From contig CBFGSA010000020.1 of NCBI GenBank assembly GCA_965651365.1, positions 1 through 29,525 on the forward strand: DNA of 29,525 nt. The letters run 5' to 3'. The notes under the pieces were generated by a model. It searched no databases. It was not told the origin of the DNA and saw only the letters and a program-made list of their open reading frames with translations. Shown here one piece after another: positions 22,262-29,525 of the stretch. How positions within the stretch are numbered: position 1 is the stretch's first letter; each line of letters starts with the position of its first letter. Source of the stretch: DASSBG01 sp965651365. Its GTDB lineage: Bacteria; Pseudomonadota; Gammaproteobacteria; Xanthomonadales; Rhodanobacteraceae. Position numbers and translations under genes: made by a program.

Positions 22262-23727
22262 ACGACTGCATTGCACCACTGATCGCACTGGATTGGGATG
22301 GTTGCACGCTCTCGCTCAGGCTTGAGCCCGGACGTGCCGTGGACCTGCTGATCGACGGCGAGCGCTTCCTGTCCTGGCCGGGCAGCGCGCAGGGACGCAT
22401 CCGTCAGACGTTTGCCTATCTGCCCAATGGCCACAGTCGCATGCAGGTGCAGGTGGCCTGTGGCGGCATGCCCCTGCACCCTACGTTGGCGGTGCGCTGG
22501 GGTGAGCCGGGCACCCGCGTCGATGCCGGCATCGCGCCGCCCATGCTGCCGCTCGACCGGCACGCCGAGAAGTTCCTGCTGCCGCCTGACGAGCCGCGCA
22601 ACCGTCCATCCACGGTCATCATCGTGCCGGTCTACAATGCCGCCGCTGCCGTGACGCGCTGTCTGGCTGCGCTGCGCGAACACACCCTTGCGGGCGCCCG
22701 GCTGCTGCTGATCGACGATGCCAGCAAGGAGCCGGCAATCAGGCCGTTGCTGCAGATGGCCTCGGCCTGGCCGAATGTCACCTTGCTGCGCAACCGCCGC
22801 AATCGCGGCTTCACGCGCACGATCAATCGCGGATTGGGTGAGGTGCCCGCCGGTGCCGATGTGGTTCTGCTCAATGCCGATACCGAGGTCGGGCCGGGCT
22901 GGCTGCAGGGCCTGGCGACCGCGGCCTGGTCGCGTCCCGAGCATGCCACCGCCACGGCGGTGTCGGACAATGCCGGCGCCTTTTCCGTGCCCGAGCTGGA
23001 GCAGACCAATCCGTTGCCGGCGCGCTGGTCGCATGCGGATGCGGCGCGCGCCCTGCTGCAGCAGGCCGGACATGCCTACCCCGATCTGTCGACCGGCAAC
23101 GGTTTTTGCATGTACATCCGGCATGACGCCCTGGCCGAGGTGGGCGAGTTTGATGCCAGGGCCTTCCCGGCCGGCTACGGTGAGGAGAACGACTGGTGCC
23201 AGCGTGCCGAGCAGCGCGGCTGGCTGCACGTGATTGCCGGCAACGTGCTGGTGGGCCATGCGCGCAGCCAGAGCTTTGGCGAGGAACGGCGAGTGAAGCT
23301 GGGCCTGGCCGGGATGCAGGTGCTTCGCAAGCGCTACCCGGACTACGAGGCCAGGGTCGGCGCGCGTCTTTTCAGCTTTCCGCGCCTGGTGCTGGACTGG
23401 CGTGTGCGGCGCTTGTGGCATGTGGCCGCCGCTGCACCGCGGCCCCGGGTGCTCTTGTACGGCGATCAGCGTGCAGACGACTGGCGCGGATGGGCCGTCT
23501 GGTGTCTGCACCATGATGGGCGCACCCTGCGTCTGCTGGATGCCGACCGCAACGAATGCATCAGTGCGCCGGCCGCACAGGGACTGGAGACGCTGTGCCA
23601 GTGGTTGCAACGCTACGGCTTCGAGGCCGTCAGTGGCCCTGCCGACGACGGCCTGGCCCCGGTTTGTCGGGCGCTCGGCGTGCCGCTGGCCGAGACACCG
23701 CAGCACATTCCCTGGGCCTTCCGCTGA
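22258..23727 (+). CDS. Family 2 glycosyltransferase with extra N- and C-terminal regions
   Basis: The 489-residue protein has a GT-A domain from about 117 (STVIIVPVYNAAAAVTRCL). LLIDDASKEP is the nucleotide-binding strand, VVLLNADTEVGPGWLQGL holds the DxD-like NAD/T site, and GYGEENDWCQRAEQRGW is the typical acceptor-side acidic motif of rhamnosyl-like GT2 enzymes. About 115 residues precede this domain (WDGCTLSLRLEPGRAVDLLI) and about 130 follow; neither part is recognised. The frame is open back to 21100, but that is an out-of-register reading of the GT-C gene. ATG 22258 overlaps the GT-C stop (ATGA), so the two act as a coupled pair, plausibly in cell-envelope glycan modification. The enzyme is predicted to be cytosolic or membrane-peripheral. 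Confidence 0.85.
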   Translation: MNDCIAPLIALDWDGCTLSLRLEPGRAVDLLIDGERFLSWPGSAQGRIRQTFAYLPNGHSRMQVQVACGGMPLHPTLAVRWGEPGTRVDAGIAPPMLPLDRHAEKFLLPPDEPRNRPSTVIIVPVYNAAAAVTRCLAALREHTLAGARLLLIDDASKEPAIRPLLQMASAWPNVTLLRNRRNRGFTRTINRGLGEVPAGADVVLLNADTEVGPGWLQGLATAAWSRPEHATATAVSDNAGAFSVPELEQTNPLPARWSHADAARALLQQAGHAYPDLSTGNGFCMYIRHDALAEVGEFDARAFPAGYGEENDWCQRAEQRGWLHVIAGNVLVGHARSQSFGEERRVKLGLAGMQVLRKRYPDYEARVGARLFSFPRLVLDWRVRRLWHVAAAAPRPRVLLYGDQRADDWRGWAVWCLHHDGRTLRLLDADRNECISAPAAQGLETLCQWLQRYGFEAVSGPADDGLAPVCRALGVPLAETPQHIPWAFR

Positions 23728-23788
23728 TCTTTGGACACATCGTGACAAGCACCAGTCATTTTGCGCGCGAGCCACGGCGAAGTCGCTG

Positions 23789-23865
23789 CAGGTTGGGGTG
23801 AGCAGAGCGAACCCCAACCTGTTCATGCGTACAGGTGTTGGGGTTCGCCATTGGCTTGCCCCAAC
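23789..23865. repeat. Intergenic double-hairpin repeat at a convergent junction
   Basis: CAGGTTGGGGT (23789-23799) pairs perfectly over 11 bp with ACCCCAACCTG (23811-23821) around gagcagagcga. A second stem pairs GTTGGGG (23837-23843) with CCCCAAC (23859-23865). The arrangement of two hairpins and the first loop resemble the element at 909-986, while the stem sequence differs. It lies between the converging ends of the glycosyltransferase and C25 peptidase genes, where it could also stop transcription. The rest of 23728-23897 shows nothing recognisable. Confidence 0.65.
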
Positions 23866-23897
23866 CTACGCATTGCGCGCCAGAGGGTGGTGTGCCT

Positions 23898-26555
23898 TCA
23901 ACCGCCGAAGTTGCTGCCGTGGATGCGGTCGGCGGCGGGTTTGAGCGGCTTGGGGCGCGGTGCCGGCATCCACCAGGGGCGCTCCGGCTTGGCCTGGGTC
24001 AGGGTCATCTCGCCCAGGGCATCGGTGTCGCGGGACGGATCAAAGGCATAGACGCGGACCTGATGTGCGTTTTCAGGCGCGGCCGGCAGGCGCAGTTGCG
24101 GCGTGTTGATGGCGTAGGTCTGGTCGGACAGCAGCGTGTGCTTGCTGTCCAGCCATTGCACGTGCAACTTTCCGTGGAACACATTGGTGTCGGGCACGCG
24201 AATGGCAACACCCGGATTCCAGCGGGTACGAAGCTGGGTCATCTGCAACTGCTCGCGCGGGCGCTGCAGTGCAATGGCCGGATCGCCGAGCAGGTTGTAC
24301 ATCTCGATCATGTCACGGTTGCTGGTGGACTGCTTGGCCTTGAGGATGGCATCGCCAATGGCAATGCCCGGTTTCACCAGATCCTTCAGCAGGACCCTGG
24401 AGAAGTTGACATCCGGCGCGTTGCGCCAGGACGCTGCGAACACGGCAATCGCGCCGTTGTCCTTCTCGCGCAGGAATTTCTCGCCAATGGAATCCTCGGT
24501 GGGATTGTCGAACGGCGCCGAATAACAGGTCATCGACAGCACCATGGGCAGACGGCCGGCGTTTTTCAGTTCCGACACGTTGTCCAGCGTGAACAGGTCG
24601 TGGTTCTTGCGCGGGTCGGGCGGGCCGGTGCGCCAGATGTAGCGTCCGCCATGGCCGAGAAAGTGCACCAGCAACTGGCCCTTGTCGAAGTCCTGCATCA
24701 GCTTCTGCTGGTGCTTCGCATTGTCCTTGTCGCTGCTCTTGGGATAGATCTTGGCCGGAGAAAAGCCCATGTCGCCGACTTCGGCAGCCAGGCGATCCGA
24801 GGTCTTCTGGAAGGCCAGGTCATCATTGGTGATGAACATCACGCTCTGGCGCCAGTTACCCATCTTCGGATTTTCGACATAGTCGATGGTCTTGTCGACG
24901 ATGGCCGTGACCTCGGTCGGCTTGATTACGGGAAAACGGCCGATGGCCATCTGCGGTTTGTCGCTGTCGTTCTCGAAAGCAACAAAGGCGTTGTCGCTGG
25001 CCGACTGCCCTTCGTGAGCAAAATACTGGAAGGTCGGGATCAGGTTGCGCGCATCGGCCTTGTCCGGTGCATCGGCGTACGGTGTACCTGGTATGGTGCC
25101 GAAATGACCGGGGAACAGCAGTTCGCGATCGGTCCACTTCGAGTAGAACTTCTGGTTGCGCAGCTTGTCGTGGATGTCGAAGCTGGCATCGCCCACCAGC
25201 AGGACATAGTGCGGTCGGGGCTTGGGCCAGTTGTGCCAGGCGTAGTCGAGCAGGTCGCGGATGGCGGTCGGGTTGACGATGCCGTGATTGAACTGGTCAT
25301 AAGCCACGTTGACATCGATCACCACGGGTTTCAGCCCGCGCTTGCGGTGAAAGTCCGCCAGCGGCTGGATCGCCTGCTTCAGGCTGGGGTGGGCAATGAT
25401 GATGTAGTCGTGGCCCTGGTCCGGGCGACGCCAGTCGCGGGCATTGGCGACTGCGCGCAGCCCCACCGGTGACAGCGGGGTGTGGCCAGGCGCCAGCGGA
25501 AACAGCGTGGTACCCGTATTGGCCACGGCATAGCGCGCGCGGTCGTGCCCGATCGTGGGCTTGTACAGGGTGCCGTCGCTGCCGAACAGCAGTGGCGCTG
25601 CCTCCCCGGCCAGCTCGGGTACGCCGCTGGCACTGACTTCGATCGGTTCGCGGGCGCTGGCATTGCTGTCGGCCAGCGGGTAGTGCATGTCGATGTAGTC
25701 GAACATGACCACATCGACCAGCGGGTTCTTTGCCCATGTCGGCGTACGCGAGGGTACGCTCAGGCTCAGGGCGTTGTCCTTGCGGCGCAGCAGCCCGGGC
25801 GGCACGACCAGGGTGCGTTCCACGTGATCCTCGCCATCCCACGCAAGCTGGGCGATGGCCTTGCCGTTGAGCACCACGTTGATCTGGTGGTCGCTGACAG
25901 CGGCCTTGCCCTTGGGCGTGCGCACGGTGGACAAGCCGCGGAAGGCCAGCTTCAGTGACGGATTGGGCGCATCGAGGCGCATGCCGGGCAGGTCGAAGCG
26001 GGTGGTGAACGGCTGCGGATCGACCATGGTCATCTTGGCCCAATACCACACGTCGGGCTGTTCGCCACGCTTGACCTGGCTGGTCTTGAGGCGAATCATC
26101 AGGTGGTCGTCTTCCAGATGCAGGTGGCGGGCCAGTTGGGCCGGCTTGCTCAGGCCCGCCTGCGCCTCCCGTGGCTGGTAACGCAGGCGCTGACCGGGAG
26201 CGGCATCCAGCTCGTAGACATTGACCCGGCTGTAGGGGTCCGACCAGCTTTCCGGGCCATGCAGCTTTTGCCCGACCCACTCGATGCGGTCGCCCTTGCC
26301 GAAGCCGGTGCCGCCCTGGTTGATGACACGGATCGGCACTTCCTGGCCGTGGTTGAGCAGCCGCAATTGGCCCGTGTCACAGTCGGCCAGTCCGGGCTGC
26401 GCTGCGATCGCATCATCGAAGTCGAGGCTGTAAACACCGGTCGGGCCGGTTTCCAGATGCAGCCGACCGGAGCACGCGAGGGCGCTCGGTGAAATCAGTG
26501 GCAGACAGGCGAGGGCAATGAGCGCAAGGCACGCAGCAAGAGGACGTTCAGACAT
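23898..26555 (-). CDS. Exported C25 (gingipain)-family cysteine peptidase
   Basis: The 885-residue precursor has a signal peptide (about 1-27, LALIALACLPLISPSALA). About 300 residues of beta-rich N-terminal sequence follow (WVGQKLHGPESWSDPYSRVN, WDGEDHVERTLVVPPGLLRR). The C25 caspase-like domain runs from about 380 to 765: DYIIIAHPSLKQAIQPLADF, HYVLLVGDASFD, MAIGRFPV, catalytic His635 in VHFLGHGGRYIW and Cys677 in LSMTCYSAPFDNP. MYNLLGDPAIAL closes the domain. About 120 residues of a final beta domain end in HGSNFGG, with no type IX sorting domain evident. C25 peptidases are best known from Bacteroidetes; a proteobacterial one probably uses Sec and another route, or stays periplasmic. ATG 26555 starts the signal; the Shine-Dalgarno is weak. 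The small exported protein gene upstream is 72 bases away. Confidence 0.88.
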   Translation of the reverse strand: MSERPLAACLALIALACLPLISPSALACSGRLHLETGPTGVYSLDFDDAIAAQPGLADCDTGQLRLLNHGQEVPIRVINQGGTGFGKGDRIEWVGQKLHGPESWSDPYSRVNVYELDAAPGQRLRYQPREAQAGLSKPAQLARHLHLEDDHLMIRLKTSQVKRGEQPDVWYWAKMTMVDPQPFTTRFDLPGMRLDAPNPSLKLAFRGLSTVRTPKGKAAVSDHQINVVLNGKAIAQLAWDGEDHVERTLVVPPGLLRRKDNALSLSVPSRTPTWAKNPLVDVVMFDYIDMHYPLADSNASAREPIEVSASGVPELAGEAAPLLFGSDGTLYKPTIGHDRARYAVANTGTTLFPLAPGHTPLSPVGLRAVANARDWRRPDQGHDYIIIAHPSLKQAIQPLADFHRKRGLKPVVIDVNVAYDQFNHGIVNPTAIRDLLDYAWHNWPKPRPHYVLLVGDASFDIHDKLRNQKFYSKWTDRELLFPGHFGTIPGTPYADAPDKADARNLIPTFQYFAHEGQSASDNAFVAFENDSDKPQMAIGRFPVIKPTEVTAIVDKTIDYVENPKMGNWRQSVMFITNDDLAFQKTSDRLAAEVGDMGFSPAKIYPKSSDKDNAKHQQKLMQDFDKGQLLVHFLGHGGRYIWRTGPPDPRKNHDLFTLDNVSELKNAGRLPMVLSMTCYSAPFDNPTEDSIGEKFLREKDNGAIAVFAASWRNAPDVNFSRVLLKDLVKPGIAIGDAILKAKQSTSNRDMIEMYNLLGDPAIALQRPREQLQMTQLRTRWNPGVAIRVPDTNVFHGKLHVQWLDSKHTLLSDQTYAINTPQLRLPAAPENAHQVRVYAFDPSRDTDALGEMTLTQAKPERPWWMPAPRPKPLKPAADRIHGSNFGG

Positions 26556-26627
26556 ATTGGCTCACAAGCGGAATCTGCGGCGGCGGGTCAAGACGCTGCC
26601 GGATACCGAATGATAGCCGATCGGGCG

Positions 26628-26948
26628 CTACTGGATGGAGCCGGGCAGCAGCGACTGCCACGACGGTGCACGGACGTTGTTCGACGGGCTCGGGTCGGCT
26701 GATTTGCCGTTGGTGGCGGGCAGGCGGCCAGATGTATCGTCGCTGCCATTGGAGCGCACCGATGAATCGGATGAATCATCCGCATTGCGGCTGTCGCCGT
26801 GGCGGATGCCGCTTTGCGGGGTATCCTGCTGGGTGAATGCGCCCGACATCAGCGAGTCGGCATGCGCCGAATCGGCCGACGAGGCATTGGCCGCAGCGGC
26901 ACAAAGCAGCAGTGCCGACGCGACGAGTGTGGTTTGCAGGCATTTCAT
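26628..26948 (-). CDS. Small Ser/Asp-rich exported protein of unknown function
   Basis: The 106-residue precursor begins MKCLQTTLVASALLLCAAAA, a Sec signal peptide cleaved near NASSA (about residue 22). The mature part is low-complexity and hydrophilic, rich in Ser and Asp (HGDSRNADDSSDSSVRSNGS), with a C-terminal NNVRAPSWQSLLPGSIQ. I recognise no domain. ATG 26948 has GGGAGG nine bases upstream, much the better start than codons further back to 27050, which would run into the birA promoter region. It lies upstream of the C25 peptidase on the same strand, so it may be co-expressed with it or be a surface or secreted partner; that is inference. Confidence 0.65.
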   Translation of the reverse strand: MKCLQTTLVASALLLCAAAANASSADSAHADSLMSGAFTQQDTPQSGIRHGDSRNADDSSDSSVRSNGSDDTSGRLPATNGKSADPSPSNNVRAPSWQSLLPGSIQ

Positions 26949-27070
26949 TGCGGATCGCCTCCCGTCTGCACCTGTAGCGCTGTGCAGTGCTCGCATTGTG
27001 GCAGATCGCCATGCTGCGCGCCAGTCGATCCGGCGTCGCTGTCGGCACATCCCACGGGTACACTGTCACA

Positions 27071-28087
27071 ATGACTGATTCGATGCCAGCACAGGACCCT
27101 GGCGGTGCAGCGGGCACGGCGCGCGCGGTGTTGGCCGGGCTTGCCGATAGCCGGGTGCACAGCGGGCAGGATCTGGCGGATCGACTGGGCATGACACGCG
27201 CGGCCATCTGGAAACAGGTGGCCGCCTTGCGCGAGCAGGGTTTGCCGATTGCGGCGGTTGCCGGGCGCGGCTATCAATTGCCGTGGCCGTTGGAATTGCT
27301 GGACAAGGACACGATCATGGCGGCTCTGGGTGCGCCGTCCCGCAAAGCTCTGGCGAGCCTGGATGTCGTCTGGCGGCCGACCTCGACGTCCGACCTGTTG
27401 CGCCAGCGATCACACGCGCTGGATCATGCGTGTCGCGTGGTGCTGGCCGAGAGCCAGAGCGCCGGGCGCGGTCGGCGCGGGCGCGCATGGCTGGCACCGC
27501 CTGGCGTCAATATCTGCCTGTCCGCGGGCTTGCGTTTCGAATGCGGTGCGGTGGGCCTGGCGGGTCTTTCCCTGGCCACCGGCGTCATGCTCGTGCGTGC
27601 GCTGAACGACATCGGCTGCAGTCAGGCCGGGCTCAAGTGGCCGAATGATGTTGTCACCGACAGCGGCAAGCTGGCCGGCATCCTGGTGGAGATCGATGGC
27701 GAATACAGCGGACCATCCGACGTGGTGATCGGTGTTGGTCTCAATCTGCGCGGCTCCGAGGCGCTGTGTGCGGCGGCGGGCCAGCCGGTGGCGGCCCTGG
27801 TGGATCTGCTGCCGGACGGACTGCCATCACGCAATGCGCTGGCCGCGGCCCTGATCCGGCGCCTGCTGGAAGGCCTGGATGATTTTCGCCACAACGGATT
27901 TGCCGCATTTGCCGACGATTATGCGCGTGATGATCGGCTGCTGAAGCAAGATCTGCGTATCGTCACAGGCCGTGGTGAATGGCATGGGCAGGGCGCTGGC
28001 ATCGATGCCAACGGTGCGCTCCGGGTGCGCACCGCGGAGGGCATCGTGCCGGTCGACAGCGCCGAAGTCAGCGTGCGGTCCGCATGA
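27071..28087 (+). CDS. birA: Bifunctional biotin-[acetyl-CoA-carboxylase] ligase/biotin operon repressor BirA
   Basis: BirA makes biotinyl-AMP and attaches biotin to BCCP; the form with an N-terminal domain also represses biotin genes. The 338-residue protein has a winged helix at about 14-72 (HSGQDLADRLGMTRAAIWKQ, GRGYQLP). The catalytic domain shows SAGRGRRGRAWLAPPG (biotinyl-AMP loop, 130-145) and LKWPNDVV with Lys189. The C-terminal SH3-like cap (about 285-335, DLRIVTGRGEWHGQGAGIDA) is present. ATG 27071 fits the domain start; the frame is open back to 26987. TACACT at 27059-27064 sits six bases before the ATG. The stop overlaps the coaX ATG (ATGA). Regulation by biotin is possible, but no bio genes are in the window. 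Confidence 0.92.
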   Translation: MTDSMPAQDPGGAAGTARAVLAGLADSRVHSGQDLADRLGMTRAAIWKQVAALREQGLPIAAVAGRGYQLPWPLELLDKDTIMAALGAPSRKALASLDVVWRPTSTSDLLRQRSHALDHACRVVLAESQSAGRGRRGRAWLAPPGVNICLSAGLRFECGAVGLAGLSLATGVMLVRALNDIGCSQAGLKWPNDVVTDSGKLAGILVEIDGEYSGPSDVVIGVGLNLRGSEALCAAAGQPVAALVDLLPDGLPSRNALAAALIRRLLEGLDDFRHNGFAAFADDYARDDRLLKQDLRIVTGRGEWHGQGAGIDANGALRVRTAEGIVPVDSAEVSVRSA

Positions 28088-28827
28088 TTGCACTGCTGGA
28101 CCTGGGCAACAGTCGCCTGAAATGGGCTTTTGCCACTGGGCAACCAGGCCCGGCAGACAGCCTGACATGGGCTGATGCCAACTGGCACCGTGCGCTGCGT
28201 GATCGGCTGAGCCTGCATGAGGTTCCGCAGCAGGTTCTGGGGGCATCGGTCACGACGCCGGAGCGCCGCCGGCAAGTCGATGAGGTTCTCGCTTCCATGT
28301 CCTGGCCGACGGCGAGCTGGTTGCGCAGCCCGGCAAAATTCGGGTGCCTGATCAACGCCTACGATGTGCCGCAGGATCTGGGCATCGATCGCTTCCTGAT
28401 CATGCTGGCGGCGCTGGACGCCGGCCTTGCGCCCTGTGTCGTGGCCTCCAGTGGCACGGCCTTGACCCTGGACGCACTGGCCGCTGACGGCCAACACCTG
28501 GGCGGCCAGATCGTGCCCGGTATCGAAGCCATGCAGTCCGGGCTGCACAGCGCCGCTCCTGTGTTGCCCGCGCCGCAAAAAGCGCAGTGCCTGAACTTCG
28601 CGCGCAGCACGGTTGATGCCATGTATTCGGGTGTCTGGCAGACCAGCGCCGCGGCCATCGAGCGCTTTGCGGCCAAGTCCGCCGAACGCATGCGTTGTCG
28701 GCCCCGGGTGCTGCTGTGCGGTGGCAATGCGGAAAGCGTGGCCGCTTTGCTGGGTATCGAAAGCGAGCCCTTTGCGCAGGCGGTCTTGCGCGGCCTGCAC
28801 GTATGGTCACGTGCAGGGATTGAGTAG
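28084..28827 (+). CDS. coaX: Type III pantothenate kinase CoaX
   Basis: CoaX phosphorylates pantothenate, the committed step to coenzyme A, and acts on the product of the panBCD genes in this window. The 247-residue acetate/sugar-kinase fold protein starts MIALLDLGNSRLKWAFA, with the phosphate-binding D-GNS-LKW signature. LGIDRFLIMLAALDAGL and SSGTALTLDALAADGQHLGG follow, and GGQIVPGIEAM closes the core. The SSGTA form (Ser where other CoaX proteins have Asp) is like the Bordetella Baf-type proteins. ATG 28084 overlaps the birA stop. Type III kinases often resist CoA feedback and need a monovalent cation; nothing in the sequence tests that here. Confidence 0.92.
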   Translation: MIALLDLGNSRLKWAFATGQPGPADSLTWADANWHRALRDRLSLHEVPQQVLGASVTTPERRRQVDEVLASMSWPTASWLRSPAKFGCLINAYDVPQDLGIDRFLIMLAALDAGLAPCVVASSGTALTLDALAADGQHLGGQIVPGIEAMQSGLHSAAPVLPAPQKAQCLNFARSTVDAMYSGVWQTSAAAIERFAAKSAERMRCRPRVLLCGGNAESVAALLGIESEPFAQAVLRGLHVWSRAGIE

Positions 28828-28836
28828 AATGCGCGG

Positions 28837-29499
28837 ATGTTCCTGAGATTTCTGCTGCTGCTGCTGGTGGCGCTCAACCTCGGCGTGGCCGGCTGGCTGC
28901 TGGTGGGCGACAACGCGCGTCCGATGCCGTCGGCTGCCGACCCCGGTGTGCCCGAGTTGCGTCTGCTGTCGGAGCAGGGCGGCAACGCCGAAGCGCAAAG
29001 CGCCGAGCTCAGCCAGGCGCCGCAAAAGGCGCCGGCCAGCACCGACCAGTGCCATACCCTGGGGCCATTCGCCACCGAGGCCGATGTGCGCAAGGCGCTC
29101 GATGCGCTGACGCCGCATGTCGCCGGCATCCAGTTCCGCCAGGAGCAATCCACCGCTTCGCGCGGCTGGTGGGTGTACCTGCCGGCCCTGCCGAATCGCG
29201 ATGCGGCACTGGCCACGGCACGCAAGCTGTCCGACCAGGGTGTACGCGACTACTACGTCGTCACCGCCGGCGACCGCCAGAACACCATTTCACTGGGCCT
29301 GTTCCACGACCCGGCCAACGCCCGCCGCCGCAGCCAGGCCATTGCCGAGCTCGGCTTCCAGCCGGTCATGCACGAGCGCACCGAGCAGGTTCTGCAATTC
29401 TACGTCGATTACGCGCTGTCGCCGGGCCAGTCACTCGACTGGCACCACTATCTGCCTGACCAGAGCGGCATCCAGTCCAGCACACGCCAGTGTTTCTGA
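28837..29499 (+). CDS. SPOR-domain membrane protein
   Basis: The 220-residue protein has an N-terminal transmembrane helix (FLRFLLLLLVALNLGVAGWLL, about 2-23). A linker rich in Ala/Gln/Pro (to about 70) follows, then two SPOR-like repeats: CHTLGPFATEADVRKALDAL (72-91) and NTISLGLFHDPANARRRSQA (about 150-170). SPOR domains bind denuded peptidoglycan and localise proteins to the division septum. ATG 28837 lies nine bases after the coaX stop and completes the birA-coaX-SPOR operon. TAGAAT at 28825-28830 ends six bases before the ATG, so a second start, close to leaderless, is possible. No catalytic domain is present. Confidence 0.85.
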   Translation: MFLRFLLLLLVALNLGVAGWLLVGDNARPMPSAADPGVPELRLLSEQGGNAEAQSAELSQAPQKAPASTDQCHTLGPFATEADVRKALDALTPHVAGIQFRQEQSTASRGWWVYLPALPNRDAALATARKLSDQGVRDYYVVTAGDRQNTISLGLFHDPANARRRSQAIAELGFQPVMHERTEQVLQFYVDYALSPGQSLDWHHYLPDQSGIQSSTRQCF

Positions 29500-29504
29500 T
29501 CGGC

Positions 29505-29510
29505 TACAAT
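29505..29510 (+). promoter_or_regulatory. Candidate -10 box at the window end, probably of a tRNA gene
   Basis: GCTACAATGCG contains TACAAT, the same hexamer and lead base as upstream of tRNA-Asn. The final bases gccgg (29521-29525) are a common 5' end of tRNA-Leu or tRNA-Thr acceptor stems. The gene itself is outside the window, so this is a guess from spacing. Confidence 0.3.
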
Positions 29511-29525
29511 GCGCCTCCGTGCCGG

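Noticed and set aside
21100..23727. An 875-codon open frame that would fuse a long N-terminus to the GT2 enzyme
   Set aside because: The first 386 codons are an out-of-frame reading of the GT-C gene. The ATGA overlap at 22258 marks the true start.
20897..23727. O-antigen or capsule biosynthesis cluster
   Set aside because: Only two glycosyltransferases are present; there is no nucleotide-sugar synthesis gene, flippase, polymerase or ligase nearby.
22015..23826. A 603-codon minus-strand open frame opposite the GT2 gene
   Set aside because: It is antisense to GT2 coding sequence and shows no domain or signal sequence.
23835..25472. A 545-codon plus-strand open frame opposite the C25 peptidase gene
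   Set aside because: The minus strand encodes a full C25 signature; the plus-strand product has no recognisable feature.

Overview
The window is a GC-rich chromosomal segment of a gammaproteobacterium, most likely from the Xanthomonadales/Lysobacterales and probably Rhodanobacteraceae-like. This rests on gene order and protein character: gcvR-prxQ-phoH diverging from dapA and a dapA-linked lipoprotein, pcnB-folK-panB-panC-panD, a PepSY protein ahead of a PhoP/PhoQ-like pair, and birA-coaX-SPOR. TTG initiation codons are frequent. No database search was possible, so the taxonomy is inference.

Layout. 3-911 is the 3' part of ppnN, followed by a double-hairpin repeat and tRNA-Asn with its terminator. 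1242-3935 is a minus-strand run: a methyltransferase, an AmpD-type amidase, tesB and a DUF2007-like membrane protein. 3961-4201 is a decayed IS30-family transposase remnant beside the AT-rich methyltransferase. 4312-6827 is a two-gene minus-strand operon for a small exported protein and a secreted HExxH metalloprotease, divergent from an outer-membrane barrel gene (7109-8335) with a strong sigma70-like promoter. 8534-10993 is gcvR-prxQ-phoH on the minus strand, divergent from dapA and its lipoprotein partner (11216-12751). tRNA-Glu(CUC) follows at 12860-12935.

13028-18033 is a metabolic and RNA-processing block on the plus strand: pcnB, folK, panB, panC, panD and dusA. 18063-20414 is a PepSY/response-regulator/histidine-kinase unit. 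A secreted FN3-like protein and two overlapping glycosyltransferase genes follow, to 23727. A second double-hairpin repeat lies at the convergent junction before a large gingipain-like C25 peptidase gene (23898-26555, minus). A small Ser/Asp-rich exported protein sits upstream of the peptidase and divergent from birA, coaX and a SPOR-domain gene (27071-29499). The window may end at the first bases of another tRNA gene.

How the genes fit together. PanB, PanC and PanD make pantothenate, and CoaX, encoded 11 kb away, commits it to CoA. FolK belongs to folate synthesis, DapA to lysine and peptidoglycan precursors, and AmpD to muropeptide recycling. BirA biotinylates carboxyl carrier proteins. The parts least explained by housekeeping are the two exported protease loci, each beside a small secreted protein of unknown role, and the glycosyltransferase pair next to the PhoPQ-like system. 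I see no CRISPR array, prophage or recognised anti-phage system.
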